Shown piece after piece: positions 45,699 through 57,243 of a DNA stretch of 64,000 nucleotides. A program made the position numbers and the translations under genes. The notes below the pieces were generated by a model that was given only the letters and a program-made list of their open reading frames with translations, ran no database searches and was not told where the DNA came from. Source of the stretch: Chalciporus piperatus. Lineage: Eukaryota > Basidiomycota > Agaricomycetes > Boletales > Boletaceae. Where the stretch lies: the NCBI GenBank assembly GCA_038093975.1, contig JBBPTG010000023.1:124001-188000 (forward strand). The letters are read 5' to 3'. How positions within the stretch are numbered: the stretch's first letter is position 1; each line of letters opens with the position of its first letter.

Positions 45699-47477
45699 TT
45701 AGAAATACGATCCGGCGCCAACATAGCTACGTCCGCCAGTCGAAGCCCCGCCAGTGTCATCGTCACTGCTATCTTCATCCACAACGATACGCTTCCTCTC
45801 GTTGTCATCGTCAATACGCAACCCTCCCACACCCAACGCCTCGTCCTCCTGAACTCTGTCCCTGGCGCGTGTCCGCGCTTGATACCCTTTCGATCCAGGT
45901 CCAAACGCTGGTTCGGGGAGCCCATATGGCTTCGCAGCCACTGCCATCCTCCCCTCGGGTATAAGCGCTTGAAGATCGGATTGTTTTGGCACGGGGTCGA
46001 ACGTCAACTGCACCGATGATTGCAGCGTCAACGAAAACCAGCGGAAACCAAATAAATAAGACTCACTGAATCGTTCATCTTCCGGTAATGCTCCAAAAAC
46101 ACCTTCACGGTCTTCAACTCCTTCTCCGTCCTTGCCTTCCTACTCGCCTTGCCCCCGACGACCTTTCCGTCCTGATCCTTGTCATCCCGACCGATCCCTA
46201 ACGCTTTTGAAAACCCCGATCCGGGGAGATCTTGCAGCTCTTGTTGAGCCCACTTCAGGAATCCCACCGCTTCCCCACCTTTACCAGATTTCGCAGTCTC
46301 GCCTGCATCCACGCCTAACCACTTGTGTGCAATTGCAGTGTGGAACTTACTCTCCTTCTCCAGATACTTTAGCAAATCTGCAGATACCTCCCCTGAGCCT
46401 CCCCCACCGTCCCCTGAAGACTTGGATGAAGATCCAAAAGTGGCTTTGAGTCCCGAACTGGAGTTGGCTTTCGAGGGTGTCGTTGCGAGTGTCTGAGCGG
46501 ATGAATAGAGTGTTGCACAATCGAGGTGAAGTTTCGCGATGAGCGCCGTGGAGGGGTGTGATCTGGGGAGAGGTGGACCGGGGGATAACGTACTCTCGAA
46601 CGCTGCCTTGGATAAGAGTTTCCGAATGGCGAGGGTTTGCGCGTCAGCGAGTGCCATCCTGCCATGCACACAGATCAGTGTCACGCCAACGATTCGTAGA
46701 CCTATGAACGCGGAGAGACCGACTTTGCTAAAGCCGCGTTGACTTCCCTCCACAAATCCGGCGGTCTGGTCCAGTTCCCACCACCTCCGTTTTGACCCAC
46801 CTTTTCCAGCTCACTCAACACCCCCTCAGCAATCGCCGAGAACACACCACTCGCTCTACACAGCAATGTCACTCCAAAGTTCAGTCTCTCATCCTTTTCC
46901 TTCCTCTCTTTATCGCTGATCGCACGTTCGTACTCGTACGCACCGAGCGAGGCGATGACGGAGTAAGAGAAATTGGAGAGGGCCATGGCGTATGTCAGCA
47001 GGGCGCTTGCGAGGTCGGCGTGTAGCGAGGGGAGCTGGACTCGGGGGGAAGTCTTGAATAAATTAGAAGAGAGCGTTGTTCGCCATGAAAATACTATCCA
47101 TCGTTCAGCCCGATCAGTCATCCCCGAGCTAGGAGGAATCAGCTCACCAGGCTCGTGCTTTAATCGTATCTCGCCAGACTGGACGCACGCGATTATCCCG
47201 CGCAGGTGCGGGAGGTAGTCGTCGAGAACCTACACTGGTTCGGTGGTGCCGCGGTACATCTTGGGAATGAACGCGACGTACCTTGATTATGCGGAGATGG
47301 TCTCTATCCTCGCTATCGGTTCGTCTAGCCTGCTTGAGCACACCTCTCATATTCGCCCTTGCCTGTGTTGCATCGGCGATGCGGGACGTGTATGCATGAC
47401 CTTCTGTCGTGTCGATGCAAAAATCGGAGAAAGAGATTGCCCCGGTCGTCGGGAACTCGTACATATAGCTTGTCATT
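45699..47477 (-). CDS. palC: pH-response regulator PalC, BRO1-domain protein
   Basis: Exons start MTSYMYEFPTTGAISFSDFC, then IDTTEGHAYTSRIADATQAR. The BRO1-like helical domain follows: FSWRTTLSSNLFKTSPRVQL; LTYAMALSNFSYSVIASLGA; LAIRKLLSKAAFESTL; LIAKLHLDCATLYSSAQTL; VEKESKFHTAIAHKWLG-like; GFLKWAQQELQDL. A final exon is VQLTFDPVPKQSDLQALIPE, closing GGRSYVGAGSYF. The YMYEFPTTG start and SWRTTLSS block are typical of fungal PalC. PalC links the plasma-membrane alkaline pH sensor to ESCRT-III during activation of PacC/Rim101. The C-terminus is acidic with a long Asp run. The start is the ATG closest to the conserved block; a GTG two codons upstream is not needed. Confidence 0.8.
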
Positions 47478-47556
47478 GGTGACACGATTGATGAAACGGA
47501 TTACCTGAAGAGAAGTAGTACGAGTGGTTGCTGGCCAGACAGGTCGGGGAAGAGGA

Positions 47557-47564
47557 GAAAAAAA
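47557..47564 (-). terminator. Poly-T Pol III terminator of tRNA-Val
   Basis: On the minus strand the tRNA is followed at once by a run of T residues, the usual stop signal for RNA polymerase III. Exact edges are good to one base or two. Confidence 0.7.
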
Positions 47565-47638
47565 TGACTTGACCCAGGCTCGAACTGGGGACCTTCTGTG
47601 TGTTAGACAGATGCGATAACCAACTACGCCATCAAGCC
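47565..47638 (-). tRNA. tRNA-Val (anticodon AAC)
   Basis: The minus strand folds into a full cloverleaf of 74 nt. The acceptor stem is GGCTTGA paired with TCAAGTC, with discriminator A. The D arm contains AGTTGG. The anticodon arm is TCTGT-CTAACAC-ACAGA, giving anticodon AAC (valine). The T arm is CCCAG-TTCGAGC-CTGGG with the invariant TTCGA. No intron. A run of A on the plus strand just beyond its 3' end (about 47557-47565) is T on the tRNA strand, a normal RNA polymerase III terminator. Confidence 0.95.
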
Positions 47639-47897
47639 GATATTCACTCGGTGCCCTTGAGCAATAAGTGAGAAGCAACACCCCGCGAGAGCTGCACCGA
47701 TGCATCACAGCCAGCGCGCTCACGAACAAGGACTTCTGAGTCCTGACTCATGGTGGTCTATTTCAGGTTCTGTGCCGGTTATAAGTTGACATGTTTTGGT
47801 CAAGCGTCATCCAATCAGGGCTGGCAAAATGGCCGGAAAGAGTCCGAAAGACAACTTCCAATGTTACGTTACAGGACTGCTTTACTTCAATGAAATC

Positions 47898-47927
47898 AGG
47901 GGTTGCGCAAACGCGTGTGCAACCCTA
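47898..47927. repeat. Head-to-head hAT-like terminal sequences
   Basis: The stretch begins AGGGGTTGCGC and ends GTGTGCAACCCTAG. These resemble the left and right ends of the hAT element at 43.4 kb, but with only a few bases (including ACGCGT) between them. It may be a collapsed element or a chance palindrome. Confidence 0.4.
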
Positions 47928-48384
47928 GTGGATATGACACAATGTTGTCTACGCGTGAGCTCGCCAAGGGTGATGCAGTGCTCAACATGTAGGTTTGGGG
48001 GGGTTCGGAGTCAGGGAAGCTGTCGAAGGAGCCCGATGATCGGGTATGAAAATTGACAGGCCTGTGGGTGCACGTGAAGAGCGCGTGGCAACAGCGTGGG
48101 CCGGTTCTCCGGAAAGAGTGGGCATCCTCGGACGAGGCATGATGCATGGCGAGGCATTCTGTGAGATGACCGATGGAGAATGCCCCAATAATGAATTGGA
48201 ACTTTCTTGTTCGATGGTTTTTTTTGCGAGTGGGCGGCTGGGCAAATTCAGGCGTGAGACCGAGGAGGAAGGGGGCCGGCGATCACATGCCACGCGATAA
48301 TACCACGTGGGAGATTCGCGGGAGGTAGGAAAAGGAAAATAAAATAAAAAGTAGTGACCCTGGACAAGTTGATTGAAGGGCCTG

Positions 48385-48403
48385 TCAAAGGGTGACCCTT
48401 TGA
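48385..48403. promoter_or_regulatory. Perfect 19-bp dyad TCAAAGGGT-G-ACCCTTTGA
   Basis: Two 9-bp arms face each other with one base between. It lies about 270 bp upstream of the start at 48675. Such short-spaced dyads are typical of dimeric DNA-binding proteins. No known factor is assigned. Confidence 0.4.
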
Positions 48404-48674
48404 GATTTCTCTATCGTTCTGTCCTTTGGTTTCTGTTTCTCTGTTTTCTTGTTCAAGTGTTTGTTTTCTGTCTTATTTTCGGTGGAAAGTTGTCGCGGTG
48501 TCTGTCGTCGCGGTATCTGTGACAGTCTGTCGCCGCTGAGCTGCATGTTCTTCCGACCCCACTCTGCTTGTGAGACTCGTCCACCCTTCCATCTACCCTC
48601 CATCTACCCTCCGCGTACCCTTCTGTTTAATCCCTTCTCTTCTCTGCACATACTACCACCCTTCTCGTAACCCA

Positions 48675-51600
48675 ATGTCTCGTCAAGACAAGTTCGACAT
48701 CGGAAGGCGCATCGCTGACCAACTCGCCCTTGCCAAAGAATTCGAGAGTGTCGACGACGATCGGTACGTCCACCCGAGTTGAACATCTCTTGTACCCGCT
48801 GGTACTCACTTCCGTTCTTCATTTCAAGCCAAATTCCCTCAACTTCACATACCTTCTCCCGTCATTTGTCTCCTCCTGCATCCCAAGATGCATCCCAATC
48901 AAGTGACCGCTTCATCCACCCTCCCCACCAAGGCGCTCAACGCTCTTACTCCAGGGCCTCCCCCACTCCAATCGTCTCCGTACAGTCAATCGACTCTTCC
49001 TCCTCGCCTCCGTCCTCATCAAATCCCGACACAACTCTGTACGCAGGGCTTGCCAACTACACGTTTGGAAACCCACGTGCATTACATCCTTCCTCTCACG
49101 ACGCTCCCTCCGAAGCAACTGAGTCGATCGGCCCACTCACTCCAATGCTACCGCGTATGGGTGCAGATCGTACTCCTCGTCCATCCGTCTCCGGTCAGTC
49201 AGTGTCCCCCCCACTTAAAAATGTCAGCAGTCATCCCTCGCAGGGTGCGGGACGCCCAGCTTCATCTCAAATACCCTCTTCCCATTTAGGTCGTGACTCT
49301 ACCACGAGGGATCCGTCAACTACCCTTGCCGCGAAATCCTCTGGGTCCAGATCATATGCCGCTTCTGGGACGGATGGTGAGGAAAGCGAAGATCCCTCCT
49401 CATCTACAGATCCGATCACCGATGCCTTGTTAAACCGTCAGCGTGGCAGGGTCATGCCAGACAACGCCTCCCAGCACACCTTTGGTCATGCCTCGCGTAA
49501 ACATGGATTTTCCGCATCGACATCACAAGACACGGCTATGCCGTCGTCTTCGTCTGTATCTATCACCACATCTCGCTCCAGTTCCCGCGCAAGTATGCGG
49601 ACAACAGAGCAGTTCAGCAGTGATGATGAGGTCGAAATTGGTTATGGTGACGGCGGTTTGTCCCCGATCACTTTTGCCAACGACTTATTGGTTGACATCG
49701 ATGAAGATGTCGAACCAGTTGACCCTGGTTCTTCCACCTTTGCGGATGGAAGGCGAGGTAGTCTCCCAATAGCAATCCCCGGCGTCGTCCAGGGCGGTGA
49801 TGCTTATAGCGCCCGCAGTCGTGAGGGCAGCATACTTACAGTACGCATGGCCAGTCGAAGTTGGGACGATACGAGTACGCATTGTTCGTCTCTCAGTGGA
49901 GAAGACCCAACAGTGATCCTTCCAACATCCGAGCCACTTTCCCGCGTCGACTGGGCTTCATTGGGGGCGCAAGTTCAGGCAAGGCAACAACAAGCAGCCG
50001 AGGCCGGAGGCGTATATGATGGCCTCGATCTGCAGTACATCCTTTCAAGACGATCAGAGGGCAGCATACGCTCCGCTGGTTCTGGACACTCTTTCGTCCA
50101 CCGCTCGTCCGCTTCTCGCATCTCTTCCTTCGCACCAGGCAGCTCCCTCACGCTCCCGATCGAAGACTCGTTTCTTAGGCACCTCCACAAAAACGATCGG
50201 GGCTTCGATGCGCTGCGACATGACTGGTCGTTTGTACGTGAGAAGGCAGATGCATCGATTTCAAGCGGTTCTTCACGCCGAAGGCGTGTGGAACGCTCTC
50301 GAGCCACTCGTTCCGACCAACCGATCAATGAGATGTCTTCAAGGTTGCAGGAGATGTGGCGATGCGGACACGTTGGCCGATTCAAGGTTGATAGGCTGGT
50401 CATCAAACGTTCGTCGCAGCCACCTACTTTATTCTTTTGTTTCAGCGGACTAACTAAACGATCGCCTTCCATGCATACACAGCCCGATCTGCTGACCCTA
50501 CCAAAGCCGCCCAACAGCGGATCCATATTCGCAACATTCCTGATCCATTTTTGAAAGGCGGTACTACCAGCGGTCCCCATAGCGTCATTCACAAGCACTC
50601 CCGAGCCGTCGCGTTTTCGATATTCCGTTCGCACGACCTGTTCTCTAGCCGGAAACCGGGTGGTGCCGCTGGAGCTCCCAACACACAGACGCACATGAAT
50701 ATGCGACACGGAATTATGCTGGCCCCAAAGAAGGTTCAAGAACAATACACCAGTACGAAAACGGTGAGGCAAATCAATACGCACGGATTGCTGGATGAGG
50801 AATCGCGAAGCCTTAAGGACAAGGACAAGGACAAGGACAAGGAGAGGGGAGGCAGAGGGAGTCGTCGTGGAACTCAGAGCCTTTCCTACCGCGAGCGTGA
50901 TCCCCTCGAGAATGACCGGAAACGCTTGCAGGACGCAGAGAATGCCGCGGGCAAGGGCAAAGCCAACAGCAAGGGCAAAGGCAAGGACAAATCCGACAAG
51001 AAGCATCGCGGCCACACGGCAGAGAGTGCGGACTCGAGCACGACTACGAGTAGCACAGGAAGTGTCACCAACAATACGCTGCCGCAAATCGTGTCCGCGC
51101 CTGAGCGGCCTGCCATGAGAATCCAGCCCTCGCCCAGCATGTCGTCTTCGACGACAGCGTTCAAGCGCGACTCTGTCAGTCGTCCAGGTTCACCCACATT
51201 GTCGCTACACCCATCTTCTATTGCCGATCATTCCTATAGAATGCCTGAAAGTGACGCTTCTTCTATCCCTCTTATCAGACATCATCGACAACACCGCGAC
51301 TCTATAGACTCGGATGACCGCTTCCCGACGCGCACTCCCCATGCGGAAGCCTATGGTGCATTGGATCCGAATGACATCGAGCACTACCGCGCCAAAGCCA
51401 ACAGTCGTGCGAACACAGAATCAGGCTCCGGGCTTGCTAAACTCTTCCGCGTTTTCCGTAGATCCGACGTACCTTCCTCATCCATCACCTCCCAACCAGG
51501 CGCATTCCTGCCTCCTTGGATGATTACCACTGGTCGAGACCAACAGGAGGAGCATGACCGTGTCCTCAATGACCTGAACGATTCATTCAGAGAGGTCGGG

Positions 51601-52323
51601 CTTCTGCACACGACTTCTCACAAAGTCTCCAGATCATACGCCAAGCGGAAAACTAAAGACGGCATTCTCGATCAGATTCCCGATGACAGCCTCTATATGC
51701 TCTTGCCTCTCTGGGCGGGCGAGACGGACACGGCGAGTATTCGCGCGGACAGCAGCAGCACCGCCTCCTTCGTCACGATCCCAGAGGATCGACAGTACTT
51801 GCTCGTGTACTACATCCCCTTTGGTGAAGCAGCAGACCCCAAAGGCAAAAAGCCGGAAAAGAAAAAGGCGAAACAGTCACATTCGTCTGACAGCGGTGTT
51901 GAAGGCGACGCCAAACCCATCTACCTCTGTTCATTTCAGGTCGCCGCTCGTGTCGTCACCTACGACGATCTACGAGGCAGTGGTGTCCGCCTTCCGAGCA
52001 GCGGTCTAGCTATCACCGGTCCCGAGTGGGAAGCGATTAGTTATGCCGCCTCTGCCCCTCGGGAGAAGACGCCGTTGGCCACGCTCGTGTGCCTTTGCCA
52101 GAGTCGAGAACGTGGCTTTGACTTCTTGGCAGATGGACTTCACGATCTTGGGCTCTGCACGAAGGAGGAATTTCCCATCCAGCAGTCTCCTGTCCCGGAG
52201 GAAGAGGAGGAAGACTGGGAGCGGGAAGATAAGATTGTCCTCACACCTATCGGCAGAGCAGCTGTCGAGATGATCTGGCTTGGATGTCTCGCCCTGACGA
52301 GCTTCGGCTCCTCCCAGCCCTGA
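48675..52323 (+). CDS. Large Ser-rich protein, unknown function
   Basis: Three exons give about 1150 aa: MSRQDKFDIGRRIADQLALA (short charged helix), an intron beginning GTACGTCC, a long Ser/Thr/Pro-rich disordered stretch, and an intron beginning GTTCGTCG near 50411. A second half follows that reads IHIRNIPDPFLKGG, a Lys/Asp repeat (KDKDKDKDKE from a GGACAA hexamer repeat at about 50813-50842), and Lys/Gly repeats. The last 300 aa look folded: LFRVFRRSDV, EEHDRVLNDLNDSFREVGLL, DSLYMLLPLWAGETD, QYLLVYYIPFGE, PIYLCSFQVAARVVTYDD, REKTPLATLVCLCQSRERGF. I do not recognise this domain. It looks like a basidiomycete-specific protein, perhaps a signalling scaffold. The halves could be two genes, but the frames join well through the second intron. 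Confidence 0.65.
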
Positions 52324-53048
52324 ATATTGCGGTATGATTGAGGTTGTTCTCTGTCTTTCTTTTGGGCATATGTATTATGACGAAATTCTGGCTATGACGA
52401 AATGGATGAGAAACGAGAAACGTATTCCTTTGACTTTGTCTCCGTTATGTCCCTCCCCCCATCTTATGTTCATATAAGGTAGGACTCATGCGGGGGTAGA
52501 ATCGTCATAGCAAGGGGTCGATTGGTCGACCAATCGACCAATCGACCTATTTTTCACACTCCGCTTCGGCCGATTTCCGACGCGACGTCGGAATCGACCG
52601 AAGCGACCTTTGGTAGGGCACGTGCCTCTACCATGTGCAATAGGGGCAGTACTACTTATATCTAAGTGTACTCGGCGAACGCTCAAGGGGTCAACTCAGG
52701 TGCTGTGCGCGGTGGGCCGTCACGGCCCGGGCGGGAAGGAATTTTCGCTAAGGTCGAAAACTGTTGTGCGCCACAGCACCACGCGAGGGAGAAATCGGAA
52801 AAGGCAGCGAGCACGCGGAGACAGGCGGAATGTCCAGGAGTGCGGGATGCGAGTCGGTTCGTGGATGCGGAGAAGGGGGGAGGGAGAAGATCACTGGTTG
52901 CTGTAGCTAGGTACAAAATGTGAAAACGGACAAAATGTGAGAGCAAAATGATCAGCGGGAGACAGCGCAAACGGAAAGAGAAAAAAAAGAGAGAGAAGAG
53001 AGGAGAACATCACCCCACTGCTTGGCTGTCAAACCTCCTCGAGCCGCC
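52324..53048. other. Intergenic, orphan gene / transposase, with dyad cluster
   Basis: About 725 bp between converging genes. From 52511 on it probably belongs to the left end of the transposase-carrying element. It holds three consecutive inverted repeats (next entry) and a second CAAGGGGTC near 52684. Confidence 0.5.
52516..52632. repeat. Cluster of three inverted repeats
   Basis: First, a perfect 24-bp palindrome at 52516-52539 built from GGTCGATTGGTC and its complement, followed by a further AATCGACC. Second, an imperfect 44-bp palindrome at 52562-52605 with arms CGCTTCGG ... CCGAAGCG and inner CCGACG/CGTCGG. Third, about 52612-52632, GGTAG-GGCACGTGCC-T-CTACC, containing the E-box CACGTG. 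Three dyads in 117 bp at the presumed edge of a transposon suggest subterminal transposase-binding sites. Confidence 0.7.
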
Positions 53049-56000
53049 TCACTTCCTCGCCTCCGAGTCCTCCTCGAGGTAGTTGATGCGGAGCCAGTTT
53101 GCCCCGTCTCGCTCGATGACGCGGCTGTTGGGCGTGGAGCCGTCGACTTTGAGCCCCGAGTAAAGCTTGAAGAGGGCGATGGGAGCAGTGCCGCCGTTGT
53201 CGGAGAAGACGACCGTGCGAGCTTGCAACATGCTCACGAAAGCTTGAGCCTCGAGTATCAACAGGGCATTCTCGCCCGCTCCTGGGGGCTCTCCGCCGAT
53301 GAATTGATCGTAAACCTGTTTGACCGTCTTGAGGAACACGTTGGTGTGAAAGACCATGCCACCCGAAAAGATGCCCCTGGGCTGAGGCCATGGGGGCAAC
53401 AGCGGTTCGTCATCTGTCGGCTTCGTCTTCACACCATCGGCGCAGATACCTTTTTTGTGGTTGATTGTTGCTTTCGTGGGTCCGGGATACATGATCGTCT
53501 GACAGCGTGTGCAAGTCGGGACCTTGCGCTGTCGTGAATATGTGAGTCGCGCGAGTTGCAGTTATGATGGTAATTCACGACATACCTTTCTCGTGCCTGT
53601 GGAATCCGTTTTGATGAGCGGGATCACCGAGCAGTGATGGCGCCAGAACACCTCTGAGTTTCGCTTGGCTGCGGACGAGCATCAGCCTTGTGTGCAGTAA
53701 AGCTGCGGAGTCGGACTTACACTTATAATTATCATTCACGATGCGTTCAATGAGTCGTGTCTCGATCCGACCCAGGAGTCGGAGAAGGGCCTGAGGATTC
53801 TTCTTGATCACGTTCGGGCCAAACTTGATGGCAAGGTGTCTGTTGTATTCAGCCGCAGCTTCGACCCACTTCTGCGAGCTCATTTGATATGAAATCCAGC
53901 CATTCTCTGCCCGCATGTCCATGAAGAGATAAAACTCCCCATTTCCGTTGATGGTAAGTGACTCGGGAGGGATTCCAGTAGCGATCGCAAAGAGTCGCTG
54001 GGAGCGAGTTTCGCCGCTGACGCACTGTGTCCTTCGCGTGGACAGGTTTGATGAGAGCGATGCCGTGACTGGCCCTGCTGTTGACATGCTCGTTCTCGGA
54101 GCAGTTTGATTGCCCACCGTCGTCATCACGGTTGTGGTTGTCGAGGAAACGGCCCCGGGGAGAGTGACCTCAACAGATGATGGTTCCGTGGCACAGGTTG
54201 CCAAGTCCGAGTTGGGTGGCTGAACAGGATCTGGCTTAGTAGTGGTGACATCTAATCTTCGAGACTTGGGCTGTCAGAGCACACAGTTAGTATCAGCCTG
54301 AGTTGGGTCAATGGAGACAAAGGAACAGAACGAGACCTTGAAGAATTTGTCAAGTGTGGCTCGCCCATTGTCTTGATGTTCGAGTGTGCCCTCCGAAGTT
54401 GCAGCACACAGCATATCTACCTTGCGTTTCAACGAAGCGGTGGCAGTTGACTCTTGGGTCGGATGGATGCGCTCGGTGTCAGTCAAAGTACGGGCGGTGT
54501 TTGCGAGCGACTCGGATGTGGCACCAGTAGCAGCGGGAATGGACGGCTTCAAGTTGGTGGACATTGAACGAGATGAGAGTGCGCTGGCCACTGGCAGCAT
54601 GGGCGCATGATCGTGATGCAGGCTTGCGGGCTGGTCCAAGAGCGCTGGGTCAATGTGCCATTCGTTGAATAAGACATCTTGACTGATATGCAGTGCGCGA
54701 ACGGCGATATTGTCTTCGTCTGACTCTGGTTGGTAGTTGCAGACATTGGCTGACTCGGAGGCGGTGGTGGTTTCTTCTTTCTTCAGTAAGCCCCCGAATG
54801 TCGAAGAATGCTCGGATTTGATGAGCCCGAAGAGCTCGCCAGAGTCTGCTGCATGGAGCTCAGGAAGCATGGGAACTTGAAGGGTTTGACTGCGACTTTC
54901 AGGTTCAAGTGCACGGAGTTGATTGTGGAGTTGTGCGATGGCGCACGCAAGGTGAAGGTGGTGTGAACCCTGGGTGGACAGAACGAATGGACTTGCTTTC
55001 TCGCTGCTGAATGCGATGCGTACATTTCGACGGAGGACAAAGTCATGGCTGAGTGCAGTAAGCATAACGAGACCGCTTGGTTGAGCACGCTGGAGGGAAT
55101 TCCAGGCCTTGTGGCAGCCTTCAATACGGCTTCCGTCAGAGAGAACATCCTCCCGACGGCGTTCCAAACATCCTTTGCGAACATGTTTAAGCTGTTCCTG
55201 ATGGACCTACAGTGTGGGAAAAGATTGTCACAACGCCGCCGACTCAGGATGTGGAACGTTGCAATGTACCTTCAGTGATGCAGCTGACCATACAGTGCCA
55301 TTTTCTGACCATTTTTCGAATGCAGCAGTGAGGCGTTTTTCCTGTTCAGCTCGACTCCAATACTCGGCACCAGAATCTCCGGCTTTGGCATGTTTCTTGA
55401 GGATTGCGTCTGTAATGTCAGCCATCACTGCACTCCGAAGGGGGTTCCTGCTCGCGTGCATGATTGTCGCGAGATATCTATGGCCCAGGACTTGTCAGCC
55501 CACAACGAGCATTTGAATAGTCCACATTACGACAACGTACCTGGCAATGAAATGCCACACATCTTGAATCGAATCAACTTCAGGGAAGACAGCAAGAACT
55601 GCATTGCGGACAGCACAGCAATTGTCGCTGACCATCATCTCAGGAGCTGCTTGACCAAGAAGCTCAATCCTCCGTTTTAGTCCCGTGAGGATCTCCACAA
55701 TTTCGGCATTCGACTTCGACTGACAAAAGCGCTACCGGAAGCGAGAGAGTCAGTCGAATGTGTACTCGTTGTTATATACATACGAGAAATGTTGACTCAC
55801 CCAACTAATGATCTGATTCTCTTCGTTAAGGATGCTGAGAATGCCACCCTTGAGCTGCTTGGAGCGTTGACAGTCCTTGTCTGTAAGTGAAGCTTTGTTC
55901 GAGATCTTGAACGTGCTGTCAAGTGATCCGCAAACGGCTGAGGTAAACCTTGCTTGAGTTGTCGACATTTTGTGAAAAATGAAAGGGAAATGTCACCTGT

Positions 56001-57243
56001 CAGAGTCCTGAGGTACAAATCTGATTCTTGCTGTCTCGTCCTTGAAACAAAGGAAAGGTAGGCTTCCGAAATCATTTCGTCTGAGACAGAATGACCAGCA
56101 TAGCCCTGTGGATCAGCGTAAGATGAAAACGCGTTGAGCTGCAGGCCACCCTTTCCAAAATAGGAAGCAACGCTCTTCGGCTTGGAACGTTCACGCTGAA
56201 CCTGTTCCAGATACTCAAATCTTCGGTGCTGGTACTCAAGGAGATGAAGCTCTATCACAATACAAGTGAGTAATTTTCTCTTCGTGATGGCCTTTTTTTC
56301 CTCACGTTTGACCTGCTCTGCCATTCCACCTGAGGTTGACGAAGGTCGTAGTTCCACAATCAAGTCCCATAGCTCGCGCGTAAAAGCACAACGGTGAAAG
56401 AAGATTGGAAGGCCACCTAACGACACAGCCCTGGTAAGTGATCCAACTCCTGTCATGTAAGTTGCATTTGCTTACGAGGCATTTTCCAATGTTCCCATGA
56501 CCTCCAAAACATCGCATTTGTCGTCGCGAAACAGTAACTTGACACAGACTCAGAATCATTCTCGCCAAGGTCAGTTCCACCTTGCTTCGCTGTGGCCTCC
56601 CTTTCAACAGCCTTCAACTCGGCCTTGCACGAGCTGCATCGGAGCTGCAGCCCCAGTGCCACCTCCTCCAGAGAAATGCCATGGAGTTCGCGTGCTCCGG
56701 TTGCCGTCCAACCCTCCCATGTTACGCTCTCTCTCGACTGGCATTGGGGGCAACAAGCAAGATCTGGGTAGTAAAGTGGGTGAATGATGTTGATTGCTTT
56801 GAGATACTGTACGTCGGGCGTGACCGTAGATAGTCCCGACCGTTTCTGATCATGCAGGTAGGTCGGTGGAACAAACCGCGGACCAAAAAATGGAACGTCA
56901 AGGCTGATTGGTGAAGGTACGTTAGTCTTCTTCGAACGCGGGCGGGTTTTCTGCCACAGAAGGTTGACGTATTCTACAACCTCTGCCTCCCAGGTAAGTT
57001 GGGCAGTCGAGCGGGGACTCTTCTTCTGGCTCGGCAAGTCTGACCATGTTTTCACACGTTTGCTAACCTATGAACATCACCACCACAAAAACACAGGTAT
57101 CATCAGAGTGAGGGACAAATGCAGGGTCGAGCATCACTCACAGATGTCGACCAATTGGCCTGAAACTGTGCACGTTCGTTGGGGGCCACGAGCGAGGAAT
57201 TTCGAAGGAGCGCAGTGACCGATTTTGGTTCGTAGGCAGTCAT
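53049..57243 (-). CDS. DDE transposase with N-terminal CxxC domain (MULE-like / DUF6729-type)
   Basis: Exons from ATG at 57243 (MTAYEPKSVTALLRNSSLVA) join in frame without damage. The front domain has paired cysteines (LACCPQCQS, QLRCSSCKAEL) and YCFATTNAMFWRSWEHWKMP, then GLPIFFHRCAFTRELWDLIV. The catalytic core has Asp in GSLDSTFKISNKAS, Asp in PEMMVSDNCCAVRNAV with DVWHF just after, and Glu in SDGSRIEGCHKAWNSLQ, a D-D-E order of the Mutator/ISXO2-like type. The C-terminal part has WVEAAAEYNRHLAIKFG and a zinc-ribbon-like CTRCQTIMYPGPTKAT, ending INYLEEDSEARK. It would cut and move DNA in the nucleus. An intact frame over about ten exons suggests recent activity or domestication. The DUF6729 name is from memory of similar Agaricomycete proteins. 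Confidence 0.75.

Larger units (their letters stand above)
47639..48674. other. Intergenic region with two dyads, upstream of the orphan gene
   Basis: About 1 kb between the tRNA and the large orphan gene. I see no gene. It contains an imperfect palindrome made of hAT-like ends (47898-47927), a perfect 9-1-9 dyad (48385-48403), and a pyrimidine-rich leader just before 48675. Confidence 0.5.

Noticed and set aside
50813..50842. GGACAA hexamer repeat considered as a CRISPR-like or satellite array
   Set aside because: It is an in-frame Lys-Asp coding repeat with no spacers. No CRISPR array is expected or seen in this eukaryotic sequence.
49975..51087. 370-codon open frame on the minus strand
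   Set aside because: Antisense to the large Ser-rich gene. Its composition (Val/Leu runs opposite Lys/Asp repeats) is explained by the repeat on the other strand.
53049..57243. KDZ (Kyakuja-Dileera-Zisupton) transposase
   Set aside because: The typical KDZ motifs are missing, while the SDN...DVWHF and RIEGCHK blocks fit a Mutator/ISXO2-like D-D-E core.
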